From contig NZ_SMFY01000003.1 in NCBI RefSeq assembly GCF_004339465.1, forward strand, positions 248,001 through 312,000: a DNA stretch of 64,000 nt, written 5' to 3'. The position numbers were made by a program, and so were the translations under genes. The notes under the pieces were generated by a model. That model was not told the DNA's origin. It ran no database searches and saw only the letters and a list, made by a program, of their open reading frames with translations. Source of the stretch: Ancylobacter aquaticus (GTDB lineage: Bacteria > Pseudomonadota > Alphaproteobacteria > Rhizobiales > Xanthobacteraceae). Shown here piece by piece: positions 43,217-52,392 of the stretch; the stretch's first letter is position 1, and every line of letters begins with the position of its first letter.

Positions 43217-44782
43217 TCACGCGGCGGTGGCCGGCACGGCGCCGCCGGCGAGTTCCACCAGCACCTTGCGCAGCCGTTCCACCCCGGCGTCGATCTGGGC
43301 TGGCGCGAAAGGGCTGAAGCCGAGCGTGATGTAGTCGTCGACATCGGTCTCCGGATGCCGCGCCAGCGCCGAGAGCGGCATGATCTCCAGCCCCGCCCGC
43401 GCCGCCGCGCGCGCCAGCGCCTGGGCGCTGAGGCCGGGCGCGAGGCGGGCGACGATTTCCATGCCGGTGTCGGTGGGCTGGGCGCTCATGAACGAACTGA
43501 GACGGCTCCCCACGCGCGCCAGCAGATGCGCCTGGCGCTGCGCATAGAGCTTGCGCATCTTGCGCACATGGCTGGCGAAATGGCCTTCCTGCATGAAACG
43601 GGCGACCAGCACCTGTTCGAGGATCGGCGAATAGCGCCCGACCACGGTGCGGGCCGACACGAACGATTCCACAAGCGGCCCCGGCACGATGGCGAAACCG
43701 AGCCGCAGGGCGGGGAACAGCGTCTTGCTGAAGGTGCCGAGATAGAGCACGTGGCGTCCGCGATCCAGAGCGTAGAGCGCGGGCAGCGGCCGGCCGGCAT
43801 AGCGGAACTCGCTGTCGTAATCGTCCTCGATGATCCAGCCGCCGGTGCGCTCGGCCCAGTCGACCAGCGCCTTCCGCCGCTCCAGCGACAGTGACATGCC
43901 GAGCGGGAATTGCTTGGAGGGCGAGACATAGGCCATGCGCGCATGGGGTGCGCGGGCAAGGGCGCGATCGACATCGAGCCCGTCTGCGTCCACCGCCACC
44001 GGCACCGGGGTGGCGCCGGTGGCGATGGTCGAGGCGTAGATCCCGTCATAGCCTGGGTCTTCGCAAATGACCTCGTCCTCCGGCATCAGCAGCAGGCGGC
44101 AGGCGAGGTCGATGGCCTGCTGCGCGCCGGCGAAGACGATGACGTTGTCGGCCGAGCATTCGATGCCGCGCCCGGAGGAGACGTGGCGGGCGATAGCCTC
44201 GCGCAGCGGCGCATAGCCCTGCGGATCGCCTTCGCCCATCAGATGGTTGGCGGTGTCGGGATCGAGCTGGCGGTAGAGGTCGGCGGCGAGCTTGGCCCAG
44301 AGCTGCACCGGAAAGGCGTCGAGCGCGGGGAAATTCGAGCGGAACGTCACCGGGCGGCGCATGTGGCGCAGCGTGCGCGGCGCGTGGGCAAGGGCGCCGC
44401 CGAACGCGGCGGGCATGTCTTCCGGCGCCTCGATCGCCACCTCCATCTCGGCGCTGCGGTCGAGGCTGCCGGCCGCGCGGATGGCGGGATTGATGCGCGG
44501 CGCCGCCGGCACGATCACCTCCGCCGGCGGCTCGCGCGAGACATAGGTGCCCGAGCCCGACAGGCCTTCCAGATAGCCCTCCGCCGCCAGCTGCTCGAAG
44601 GCCAGCATGATGGTGTTGCGCGAGACGCCGAGCGACTGGGCGAGATCGCGCGTCGAGGGCAGCCGCTGGCCGGGCTTGATCGTCCCCGCGACGATCTCCG
44701 CCGCGAGCCCCTCATGGATCTGCCGGTACAGCGGTGAATCCGGCCGGCGTTCGAGCTTCAGGCCCAGCGCATCGAGCAACAC
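43217..44782 (-). CDS. MocR/PdxR-type regulator (GntR helix-turn-helix plus aminotransferase domain)
   Basis: Regulator of 521 aa. Residues 1-80 are a GntR winged helix (PLYRQIHEGLAAEIVAG, RLPSTRDLAQSLGVSRNTIMLAFEQL), then a fold-type I aminotransferase domain. The PLP lysine is in LGTFSKTLFPALRLG and PLP contacts include YVSPSKQFPLG. The start GTG at 44782 is preferred since GGAGG lies seven bases upstream; an ATG at 44833 has none. It follows the second PotABCD-type operon by 86 bases on the same strand and probably controls it or the neighbouring aminotransferase using a PLP-linked amino compound as signal. Confidence 0.88.
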   Translation of the reverse strand: MLLDALGLKLERRPDSPLYRQIHEGLAAEIVAGTIKPGQRLPSTRDLAQSLGVSRNTIMLAFEQLAAEGYLEGLSGSGTYVSREPPAEVIVPAAPRINPAIRAAGSLDRSAEMEVAIEAPEDMPAAFGGALAHAPRTLRHMRRPVTFRSNFPALDAFPVQLWAKLAADLYRQLDPDTANHLMGEGDPQGYAPLREAIARHVSSGRGIECSADNVIVFAGAQQAIDLACRLLLMPEDEVICEDPGYDGIYASTIATGATPVPVAVDADGLDVDRALARAPHARMAYVSPSKQFPLGMSLSLERRKALVDWAERTGGWIIEDDYDSEFRYAGRPLPALYALDRGRHVLYLGTFSKTLFPALRLGFAIVPGPLVESFVSARTVVGRYSPILEQVLVARFMQEGHFASHVRKMRKLYAQRQAHLLARVGSRLSSFMSAQPTDTGMEIVARLAPGLSAQALARAAARAGLEIMPLSALARHPETDVDDYITLGFSPFAPAQIDAGVERLRKVLVELAGGAVPATAA

Positions 44783-44868
44783 GTCGTGTCCTCCGCGGTT
44801 CAAGCCCCCTGGCCCCCGCGCCGGCTGACGCAATCGCCGTGCCAGAATCCGCCGCGCCGGCGGGAAGG

Positions 44869-45699
44869 CTACACTGCCCGCGCGCGCTCCGGCCGATGGC
44901 CGAAGCGTGCCTTGCCGGTGAGCATGAGCACGAACATGACGCCGAGGCCGAGAATGACGACGAGATTGACGGCGGTGGCCAGCGCGTAGAGCTCGGGCTT
45001 CACCCCATAGCGCAGCGCGCCCCAGGCGACCGAGGGAAGGGTCGGCGTCGCGCCCAGCAGGTAGAAGGAAATCTCCAGATTGTTGAACGCCATGATGAAG
45101 GTGACGACGAAGGCGCCGAGAAGGCCGGGCCAGATCAGCGGCAGCGTCACCTCGAAGAAGGTGCGCAGCGGCGAGGCGCCGAACACCATGGCCGCATCGT
45201 CCAGCCGCCAGTCATAGCGGTAGAGCTGCGTGGCCATGATCAGCAGGGCATAGCTGAAGCAGTGCACCGCATTGGCGAGGATGGCGGAGACGAGGTTGCC
45301 CTGCAGTTGCAGCAGCAGCCCGTTGAAGATCAGCGAGGCGATGCCGACGAGCACCTCGGCGACAAAGAGCGGCGCGATGAACAAAGCGAGGTACAGCCCC
45401 GCCCGTCGCCCGGCATGGCGCATCAGCCCCAGCGTCGCCGCCGCCGCCAGCACGGTGGCGAGTGCCGCCGCGCCGATGCCGAGCACCAAGCTGTTGAAGA
45501 AGGCGGTCTGGTACAGCGAGTTGCCGAACAGCCGCCCGAACGTGTCGAGCGTCCAGCGCGGCGGGTAGGGGAAGGTGTGGTTTCGGGCGAAGGAGCCGAG
45601 GCCGATGTGAAGGATGGGGAGATAGAGGAAGAGATAGGAGAGGATGAGCGTCGCCAGCAGCGTGTACGTGCCGAGCCTTCTGGTGAGGGTTCCGCGCAT
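44869..45699 (-). CDS. PotC-type ABC transporter permease
   Basis: Permease of 276 aa with six helices and the EAA loop DDAAMVFGASPLRTFFEVTLP near residue 178. The ATG at 45699 overlaps the preceding permease stop by one base (TGATG); longer in-frame forms run into that gene. Part of the SBP-ATPase-permease-permease operon at 44869-48932. Confidence 0.86.
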   Translation of the reverse strand: MRGTLTRRLGTYTLLATLILSYLFLYLPILHIGLGSFARNHTFPYPPRWTLDTFGRLFGNSLYQTAFFNSLVLGIGAAALATVLAAAATLGLMRHAGRRAGLYLALFIAPLFVAEVLVGIASLIFNGLLLQLQGNLVSAILANAVHCFSYALLIMATQLYRYDWRLDDAAMVFGASPLRTFFEVTLPLIWPGLLGAFVVTFIMAFNNLEISFYLLGATPTLPSVAWGALRYGVKPELYALATAVNLVVILGLGVMFVLMLTGKARFGHRPERARAV

Positions 45700-46559
45700 C
45701 AGCCCCTCCCGAAGCCGGTGAAGCCGGTGCGGCGCAGATCGACCCGCATGCCGACCAGAAGCACAGCGATGATGGAAGTGAGGAACAGCACCACGCCCAT
45801 GGCCGCGCCCAGCGCCCAGGTGCCGGATTCGCCGAACTGCTGGGCCATCGCCATGCCGTAAAGCGTGCCGTTCGCCCCCCCGAGGAAGCGCGGGACCAGC
45901 GTCGCGGACAGGCAGGGGATGAAGCACAGCACGAAGCCGATCAGCGTGCCGAACAGATTCAGCGGCCATGTCACCTCGACGAAGGCCCGCAGCGGGCTGG
46001 CGCCGAAGATCTTGGCGGCGTCGATCAGCCGCGCGTCGAAGTTCAGCAGCGACAGGTAGATCACCGTCACCACGATCGGCAAATAGAGGTAGACGAGGCC
46101 GATGGCGCTGGCGACGTTGGTGTACATGATGAAGCGCAGCGGTGCGCTGCCGAGCGCCATCAGCACCGCGTTGATCAGCCCGACCGGCCCCAGCAGCCCC
46201 TGCAGCGCGATGACCCGCAGCACCTCGCCGGTGAGGAACGGCACGGCGAAGGCGAGGGTGAGCAGCAGCCGGTAGCGCCCGCCATAGAGGATGATGGCGT
46301 AGCTTACCGGCCAGGCGATGAGGATGCACACCAGCGAGACCACGCCCGCCATCACCAGCGAGCGGATGAGGAAGGTGACATAGGCGCCGCCCGTCGCCAG
46401 CGTGATGTAGTTGCCGAGATTCCAGTCCTGCACGATGTGGTAATTTTCGGTGCGCCAGAAGCTGAGCACCACCATCGAGAGCAGCGGCAGCACGAACAGC
46501 GCCAACAGGAACACTGTCGGCACGCCGAGGAGCGCGCGTCCGGCCCAGCGCCCTTTCAT
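45699..46559 (-). CDS. PotB-type ABC transporter permease
   Basis: Permease of 286 aa with six helices. It lacks the big periplasmic insertion seen in the permease at 7282. The EAA loop is LIDAAKIFGASPLRAFVEVTWP near residue 178. The gene overlaps the ATPase gene by four bases and the other permease by one, so all are translationally coupled. Confidence 0.86.
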   Translation of the reverse strand: MKGRWAGRALLGVPTVFLLALFVLPLLSMVVLSFWRTENYHIVQDWNLGNYITLATGGAYVTFLIRSLVMAGVVSLVCILIAWPVSYAIILYGGRYRLLLTLAFAVPFLTGEVLRVIALQGLLGPVGLINAVLMALGSAPLRFIMYTNVASAIGLVYLYLPIVVTVIYLSLLNFDARLIDAAKIFGASPLRAFVEVTWPLNLFGTLIGFVLCFIPCLSATLVPRFLGGANGTLYGMAMAQQFGESGTWALGAAMGVVLFLTSIIAVLLVGMRVDLRRTGFTGFGRG

Positions 46560-47635
46560 GACGGGCGCTCCCCGTCCATGTCGAACAGGTCGATGTCCTC
46601 CGGGTTGAGATGGGCGATCACCGCCTCGCCGGAGAGAAAGGCGCGCTCCGAGCGCGGGCGGCTGGCATTGAGCTCGCGATCCCCGAAGGCGAGGATGTAG
46701 TCGGCATAGGCGCCGCGCAGGATGACGTCCTTCACCGTGCAGGCAAGGCGATTGGCGCCGTGGCTGGCGCCATCCGTGCCGTCGTCGGGCGCCAGGCGCA
46801 GCTTCTCGTTCTTGATGAAGAGCTGCACCGCGTGGCCGGCTGTCAGCGGGGCGGGAAGCGCGAGGATGGTGCCGCAGCGCGTCGCGACGTGCCGGCCGGC
46901 GGCGTCCACCGTTCCCTCGAAGCGGTTCGAGCGGCCGACGAACTGGGCGATGAAGGCGGTCTTCGGCCGGTCATAGATGTCGGTGCGGGCGGCGAAATCC
47001 TCGATGCGTCCCTTGCGTACCACGGCGATGCGGTCGCTCATCGAGAGCGCCTCTTCCTGATTATGGGTGACATAGATGAAGGGGATGCCGAGCGCCGACT
47101 GGTGGCGGCGGATCTCGACCTCCATCTCCTGGCGCAATTCGCGGTCGAGATTGGCCAGTGGCTCGTCGAGCAGCAGCGCCTTGGGGCGCCCCACCAGCCC
47201 CCGCCCCAGCGCCACGCGCTGCTGCTGGCCACCGGAAAGCTGGTTCGGGTAGCGCTTTTCCAGCCCGCCGAGCGAGAGGATGCCGACCACCCAGGCGACC
47301 CGCTCGGCGATCTCGGCGGCGGGCAGCTTCATCATCCGCAGCGGAAAGGCGAGGTTCTCGGAGACGGTGCGATGGGGGAAGAGCAGGAATTCCTGGAACA
47401 CCATGGCGACGCCCCGCTTGTGCGGCGGCAGGTCGGTGACGTCTTCGCCGTCGATGAGCACGCGCCCGGTGGTGGGCTTCTCCAGCCCGGCGATGATGCG
47501 CAGCAGGGTCGTCTTGCCGGAGCCGCTGGGGCCGAGCAGCGAGACAAACTCGTTCTTGCCGATGCCCATGGTCACGCGGTCGACCGCCCAGATGCTGTCA
47601 TACTGGCGCGAGACCCCGTCGAGGGTAATGTACAC
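46556..47635 (-). CDS. PotA-type ABC transporter ATP-binding protein
   Basis: ATPase of 359 aa with Walker [10 protein letters not shown] near residue 35, signature [15 protein letters not shown], Walker B LLLDEPLANLD and VTHNQEEALSM. A TOBE-like domain follows from about residue 280. It belongs to the spermidine/putrescine-type importer in this operon. Confidence 0.87.
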   Translation of the reverse strand: MYITLDGVSRQYDSIWAVDRVTMGIGKNEFVSLLGPSGSGKTTLLRIIAGLEKPTTGRVLIDGEDVTDLPPHKRGVAMVFQEFLLFPHRTVSENLAFPLRMMKLPAAEIAERVAWVVGILSLGGLEKRYPNQLSGGQQQRVALGRGLVGRPKALLLDEPLANLDRELRQEMEVEIRRHQSALGIPFIYVTHNQEEALSMSDRIAVVRKGRIEDFAARTDIYDRPKTAFIAQFVGRSNRFEGTVDAAGRHVATRCGTILALPAPLTAGHAVQLFIKNEKLRLAPDDGTDGASHGANRLACTVKDVILRGAYADYILAFGDRELNASRPRSERAFLSGEAVIAHLNPEDIDLFDMDGERPS

Positions 47636-47711
47636 GTAGCGGGCTCCCCGGAATGTCAGGTCGGAAGGACAGGGCGGGCGGCCGGCGCGGGTGCCACGGC
47701 CGCCCGCGCGC

Positions 47712-48932
47712 TCAGGCGGCCTGCATCCGCGACCACACCCGCTCCCATTTCTCGGTCGAGGAGGGCTGGTCGAACATGTACATCTTGGAGAGTTCGCCGG
47801 TGCGGTCCATCAGATAGAGGGCCTGCTCCTCCGGGGTCGACAGGGCGCGAATGTCGATGGTGGTCGAGCAGCCGCTGGCGAGCGCGACCTTCTTCATCGT
47901 CTCCGGCGTGATCATGGTGTCGATGAAGCTCTGGCAGACATCGAGCGTCGCCCCGTCCGGCACGCCGGAGGAAACCAGCCAGGTATCGACCCAGCCGAGC
48001 CCGCCCTCCTTCGGCACCAGCGTGTGGGCGAAGGTGGTGTCGATCTCGCCCTTCGCCTTCTTGGCCAGCAGCAGGCGATAGGTCTGGGCGAATTCCGGCG
48101 CCGCGACGATGGCGCCGCTTTCCAGAAGCTGGGCCAGCGTGGCGTTGTCCTGGTAGCGGGTCAGCAGCAGCGGCTTCTGCTCGATCAGCAGCTTCTCGAC
48201 GCCGGCCAGTTCCTCGTCGGTGAGATCATAGGGGTTGAACGGCTTGCCGTTCGGGCGCGGCTTGTCGATCGTGCCCATGCGGGTGGCGACGAGAATGCCG
48301 GCCAGCGCGATGTTCTCCTCGAAGCGGGCGCTGGTGGAGAGGCGACCGGCATAGGCCGGGTCGAACAGAAGCTCGATGCTGGCGGCTTTCTCGGCCGGCA
48401 CCACGTCGGCATTGTAGGTGGTGCCGTAGCTGCCCCAGCAGAAGGGCACGCCAAAATCGCTACCGGTCGTCGCGTCGGTCAGCAGCTTGAACTCGGCCGG
48501 CTTGAACACCGGGAACAGGTGCTGAGTGGCGGGGATCTTCGCGTAGTCGACGGTGCGGATCAGCTTTTCGCGGAAATACAGGCTCGGCCAGAAGCCGTCC
48601 GCCTGGACGAGGTCGAAATCCTTGGTGCCGCCAACGCGCAGCTTGTTATAGGCCTCGGAATTGCCGTCGAAGAAGGTGGGCGAAAACGTCACGCCGTGCT
48701 TTTCCTCGAAGGCGGCAATCACGTCGGGCAACAGGTAGCCTTCCCACATCAGCGCGCGCAGCTGGGTGGGCGCGGCGGAGGCAGGGCGGATATAGGGCGC
48801 GGCAAGGCTCGCCACCGCGCCGGCGGCGATCGTCTTGAGGACGGTGCGGCGGCCGACGGAAAGTCCGGCGCGCGGCGTGCTGTCCGGCGTGTCCTGCGAG
48901 ACGCCAGCGGAAATCGGCTCGTGCGGCTTCAT
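47712..48932 (-). CDS. PotD-type extracellular substrate-binding protein (Tat-exported)
   Basis: Solute-binding protein of 406 aa. A long N-terminus carries a twin-arginine signal (VGRRTVLKTIAAGAVA) ending RPASAAP near residue 54. The mature start LRALMWEGYLLPDVIAAFEEKHG is PotD-like, with DLVQADGFWPS near residue 110. The ligand is unknown; an adjacent class IV aminotransferase hints at an amine or amino acid. Confidence 0.85.
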   Translation of the reverse strand: MKPHEPISAGVSQDTPDSTPRAGLSVGRRTVLKTIAAGAVASLAAPYIRPASAAPTQLRALMWEGYLLPDVIAAFEEKHGVTFSPTFFDGNSEAYNKLRVGGTKDFDLVQADGFWPSLYFREKLIRTVDYAKIPATQHLFPVFKPAEFKLLTDATTGSDFGVPFCWGSYGTTYNADVVPAEKAASIELLFDPAYAGRLSTSARFEENIALAGILVATRMGTIDKPRPNGKPFNPYDLTDEELAGVEKLLIEQKPLLLTRYQDNATLAQLLESGAIVAAPEFAQTYRLLLAKKAKGEIDTTFAHTLVPKEGGLGWVDTWLVSSGVPDGATLDVCQSFIDTMITPETMKKVALASGCSTTIDIRALSTPEEQALYLMDRTGELSKMYMFDQPSSTEKWERVWSRMQAA

Positions 48933-49012
48933 GTGTCTGTCCCCTCATTGTGTGTGGCGTTGACCATCGGCAGGAATCGCCCGACCCGTCGTCGTCTCCC
49001 GGTGAGCGCCGC

Positions 49013-49035
49013 CCCCGGGCGATTCGCCCCCGGGG
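49013..49035 (-). terminator. Hairpin downstream of the aminotransferase gene
   Basis: CCCCGGG (49013-49019) and CCCGGGG (49029-49035) form a 7-bp stem in the 128-base gap between the aminotransferase stop and the binding-protein gene. There is no T run; attenuation is possible. Confidence 0.3.
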
Positions 49036-49060
49036 TCCGGCTCCGTGCAGTGGCGCGTGC

Positions 49061-50005
49061 TCAGGCGGCGACGGCGAAGGGGTTCTCGGCATCGGCATAG
49101 TTGACCGGCGTCATGTGCCAGCCCTCCTTGTGCTTGCGCCAATAGGTCTCCTTGATCTTCGCGCTGATCGGGCCGGGGCGGTCATTGCCGTAGATCCGCT
49201 CATTGACCCGCGAGCAGGGCATGACGCCGCCGGCGGTGGTGGTGGTGAACACCTCGTCGGCGTCCATCAACTCCTCGAAGGTGATGGGGCCGACGATCGG
49301 CTCCAGGCCGAGCTCGGGGCAGATGTCGAGCACGGCGAGACGGGTGATGCCGCGCAGCGCGCCACGATCGGGGGTGATGACCTTGTTGTCCTTCACGATG
49401 AACACATTGAAGCCGGCGCCCTCGGTCAGGTAGCCGTCGGCGTCGAGCAGGATGGCGGTGTCGAAGCCCTTGTCCTTGGCCTCGAACATGCCGCGCGTGA
49501 AGTCGCGCCACATGTAGTTCTTCAGCGTCGGGTCGAGCGAGTTCTGCGAGATACGGGGCACCTGCGCGACCAGCAGATGGGCGCCGCGCGCCTGCACGTC
49601 GGGCTTGATCACGTCCACCCATGGCACGGCATAGGCGATGAAGGTGTTGTCGCAGTCGTCCGGGTCACGCGAGCCATAGACGCGCGGGATGCCACGGGTC
49701 GAGATCATCGCCACGAAGGCGTCCTTGAGACCGGAGAGGGCGACCACCTTGCCGAGGATCGCCCGCATCTCCTCGCGGCTCACGCCCGGGTTCAGCCGGT
49801 AGCCTTCCAGCGAGCGGTGGAAACGGTCGAGGTGATCTTCCAGGCGGAAGAAGCCGCCATCGGTGACATGGACCACGTCATAGGTGACGTCGGAATGGGT
49901 GAAGCCCCAGTCGCCGACCGGGACCTTGGCCTCCGAGATCGGGACAAACTGGCCGTTGATGTAGGCGGCGCCTTTCGAGAAGTCGGTCTTCGCCTCTGTC
50001 ATCAT
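49061..50005 (-). CDS. Class IV aminotransferase (PLP-dependent, D-amino acid/amine transaminase type)
   Basis: PLP fold-type IV transaminase of 314 aa. The N-terminus GDWGFTHSDVTYDVVHVTDG carries the class IV start; the PLP lysine is in PTLKNYMWRDFTRG near residue 169 and the PLP-contact glutamate in YLTEGAGFNVFIV near residue 202, with TTTTAGGVMP later. The family covers branched-chain, D-amino-acid and R-amine transaminases; the motif pattern does not match BCAT well. The ATG at 50005 follows GGAG. It is next to an amine-type importer and a MocR regulator. Confidence 0.83.
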   Translation of the reverse strand: MMTEAKTDFSKGAAYINGQFVPISEAKVPVGDWGFTHSDVTYDVVHVTDGGFFRLEDHLDRFHRSLEGYRLNPGVSREEMRAILGKVVALSGLKDAFVAMISTRGIPRVYGSRDPDDCDNTFIAYAVPWVDVIKPDVQARGAHLLVAQVPRISQNSLDPTLKNYMWRDFTRGMFEAKDKGFDTAILLDADGYLTEGAGFNVFIVKDNKVITPDRGALRGITRLAVLDICPELGLEPIVGPITFEELMDADEVFTTTTAGGVMPCSRVNERIYGNDRPGPISAKIKETYWRKHKEGWHMTPVNYADAENPFAVAA

Positions 50006-50134
50006 GTGCACTCCAGGCAGGATCGTTGCGCCATTGCGGGGTGCAGCGTGGCCCGGCGGCCGGCGATCACAAAGGGCCGCTTGCCTGAAAAATGACAGTG
50101 CCAATTTTGCGGGCAGTCGCCCGAGGGGCCGTGT

Positions 50135-51373
50135 TCAGATGATGCCGGCGGCGCGCAGCGCGTCCCGCTCGGCAGCGCTCAGGCCGAGCCGGGTCTCCAG
50201 CACCTCGTCCGTGTGCTGGCCGAGCCATGGCGGGGCGGTGGGCTGGCCATGCGGGGAATCGCTCAGCCGCAGCGGGCTGCGCACCCCCGGCGCGCTGCCG
50301 CCGAGCGCATGCGGCAGGCTCATGGCGAGACCGCGCGCCAGCGCCTGCGGCTCGGCGAAGGCCTGCGCGATGGTGTTGATCGGCCCGGCCGGAATGCCGG
50401 CGGCATCGAGCATGGCGAGCCATTCGGCGGTGGTCTGCCGCTTGAGCGCTGCCGCGATGGGCGGGATCAGCGCCTCGCGATGGGCGACGCGCTCGCGATT
50501 GGTGGCGAAGCGCGCATCGGCGGCAATCTCGGGCAGGTCGGCGAGGCGGCAGAAGCGGGCGAACTGCGCGTCATTGCCGACCGCAAGGATCAGATGGCCG
50601 TCCGAGGTCTCGAAGGCCTGGTAGGGCACGATATTGGGATGGGCGTTGCCGAGACGGCGCGGCGCGGTGCCGCCGACCAGAAAGTTCAGCGCCTGATTGG
50701 CGAGGCTCGCCACCGCCACGTCGAACAGCGCGATGTCGATATGCTGGCCGCGCCCGGTGCGGTGGCGCTGCTCCAGTGCCGCCAATATGGCGATGGTGGC
50801 GTTCAGCCCGGTGAGGATATCGACCAGCGCGACGCCGACCTTCTGCGGCTCGGTGTCCGGGCTGCCTGTCACCGACATGAGGCCGGACATGCCCTGGATC
50901 ATGAAATCATAGCCGGCGCGGCCGGCCTCCGGCCCATCCTGCCCGAAGCCGGTGATCGAGCAGGTGACAAGGCGCGGGTTGAGCGCCATGAGGCTTTCAT
51001 GATCGAGCCCGTAGCGCTTCAGCCCGCCGACCTTGAAATTCTCCACCACGACATCGCTTTGCTCCGCGAGGCGCCGGATCAGCGCCTGCCCCTGCGGCGT
51101 CGCCATGTCGATCGCCACCGAGCGCTTGTTGCGGTTGGCGGCAAGGAAATAGGCGCTTTCGCGCGTTGGCCGGCCCTCGCCATCGGCCAGCCAGGGCGGG
51201 CCCCAGCCGCGCGTGTCGTCGCCCTCGCCCGGCTTCTCGACCTTGATGATGTCGGCACCGAGATCGCCCAGCGTCTGCGTCGCCCAGGGACCGGCCAGCA
51301 CGCGGGAGAGATCGAGGACCCGGATTCCGGCAAGGGCCTGCGCGTCGGGTCGGGCCATGTCGTCGTCGGTCAT
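50135..51373 (-). CDS. Class III CoA-transferase (CaiB/BaiF family)
   Basis: CoA-transferase of 412 aa with IRVLDLSRVLAGPWATQTLGDLG near residue 18, NRNKRSVAIDM, VVVENFKVGGLKRYGL and the catalytic aspartate in GRGQHIDIALFDV near residue 185. The start MTDDDMARP at 51373 is chosen because the longer frame upstream has unlike composition. It lies 129 bases upstream of the aminotransferase on the same strand and may act in the same pathway. It is a distinct gene from the CoA-transferase at 38185. Confidence 0.86.
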   Translation of the reverse strand: MTDDDMARPDAQALAGIRVLDLSRVLAGPWATQTLGDLGADIIKVEKPGEGDDTRGWGPPWLADGEGRPTRESAYFLAANRNKRSVAIDMATPQGQALIRRLAEQSDVVVENFKVGGLKRYGLDHESLMALNPRLVTCSITGFGQDGPEAGRAGYDFMIQGMSGLMSVTGSPDTEPQKVGVALVDILTGLNATIAILAALEQRHRTGRGQHIDIALFDVAVASLANQALNFLVGGTAPRRLGNAHPNIVPYQAFETSDGHLILAVGNDAQFARFCRLADLPEIAADARFATNRERVAHREALIPPIAAALKRQTTAEWLAMLDAAGIPAGPINTIAQAFAEPQALARGLAMSLPHALGGSAPGVRSPLRLSDSPHGQPTAPPWLGQHTDEVLETRLGLSAAERDALRAAGII

Positions 51374-51502
51374 CGGGAAGGTCCTGCGGCGGGGCGGCGC
51401 GCACGATAGCCGCCTCGGCCGGGCGGCGCCATCGGGAGGGGACGCGCGACGTGGCGAAGGAAAGGCCCGCCCGCGCGCAGGCCCTGCAACGGCTGCTTTT
51501 CC

Positions 51503-51531
51503 TTGACAGGACAGGCTTCGCTTTGTAAGGA
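51503..51531 (+). promoter_or_regulatory. Sigma-70-type promoter of rplU-rpmA
   Basis: A consensus TTGACA at 51503-51508 is followed after 17 bases by TAAGGA (51526-51531). The leader before rplU would be about 100 bases, as is usual for this operon. Confidence 0.5.
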
Positions 51532-51640
51532 GCCGGACTGCGTCGTGGGAACCTGTGTCCCGTGCGCTTATTTCAACCGACCGAAAGAAGCCGGTCCAGG
51601 CGGCAACGCCGGAGACCGGCATCGAACGAAAGGACAAAAC

Positions 51641-51949
51641 ATGTTCGCGGTCATTAAGACGGGTGGCAAGCAGTATCGCGTTGCCCCCGATGCGCTCGTT
51701 ACCGTCGGCAAGATCGAGGCCGAGGCGGGTTCTTCGCTGACCCTGCCGGTTCTCATGCTCGGCGGCGACAGCCCGAAGGTCGGCGCTCCGCTGGTCGACG
51801 GCGCTTCCGTCACGCTTGAGGTGGTCAAGCACACCCGTGGCGCGAAGGTTATTGCGTTCAAGAAGCGTCGCCGTCAGAATTCGCGTCGCAAGATCGGTCA
51901 CCGTCAGGACTTCACCGTCGTGCGCGTGACCTCGATTCTCGGCGCCTGA
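51641..51949 (+). CDS. rplU: 50S ribosomal protein L21
   Basis: Ribosomal protein of 102 aa that binds 23S rRNA. It begins MFAVIKTGGKQYRV and contains VKHTRGAKVIAFKKRRRQNSR-type sequence near the C-terminus, both diagnostic. The ATG at 51641 gives the usual N-terminus. Followed by rpmA, as in most bacteria. Confidence 0.97.
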   Translation: MFAVIKTGGKQYRVAPDALVTVGKIEAEAGSSLTLPVLMLGGDSPKVGAPLVDGASVTLEVVKHTRGAKVIAFKKRRRQNSRRKIGHRQDFTVVRVTSILGA

Positions 51950-51978
51950 GACCGCCAGCTAGGAAATAGGAGAGCAAG

Positions 51979-52248
51979 ATGGCTCATAAAAAGGCAGGCG
52001 GTTCCTCCCGCAACGGTCGCGACTCGGCCGGTCGTCGCCTCGGCGTCAAGAAGTTCGGCAGCGAGAAGGTCATCGCTGGCAACATTATCGTGCGCCAGCG
52101 CGGCACGACCTGGCATCCCGGCACCAATGTCGGCATGGGCAAGGACCATACCCTCTTTGCGCTGACCGAAGGCCGCGTCGAGTTCCGAGCTAAAGCCAAT
52201 TCGCGCACGTACGTATCCGTCATTCCGGCCGCCAAGGCCGCCGAATAA
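51979..52248 (+). CDS. rpmA: 50S ribosomal protein L27
   Basis: Ribosomal protein of 89 aa near the peptidyl-transferase centre. [20 protein letters not shown] is diagnostic and there is no N-terminal cleavage peptide of the Firmicute type. A ribosome site (AGGAGAGC) precedes the ATG. It forms an operon with rplU. Confidence 0.97.
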   Translation: MAHKKAGGSSRNGRDSAGRRLGVKKFGSEKVIAGNIIVRQRGTTWHPGTNVGMGKDHTLFALTEGRVEFRAKANSRTYVSVIPAAKAAE

Positions 52249-52338
52249 AGCCGGTGAGGGTTCTTGGAAATCCCCCCGGTCTCGCCCGACCGGAAGGATT
52301 TCCCGAACGTCCCTAGAGGACACCCGGGGTACCCGACA

Positions 52339-52363
52339 GGGGAGGCGAGGAAACCGCCTCCCC
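52339..52363 (+). terminator. Terminator after rplU-rpmA
   Basis: A 9-bp perfect stem (GGGGAGGCG at 52339-52347, CGCCTCCCC at 52355-52363) is followed by a T-rich stretch. It would end the ribosomal protein transcript before the acetyltransferase. Confidence 0.6.
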
Positions 52364-52392
52364 TTCGTCGTTCTGGTCCCAGGAGCCCTCAG

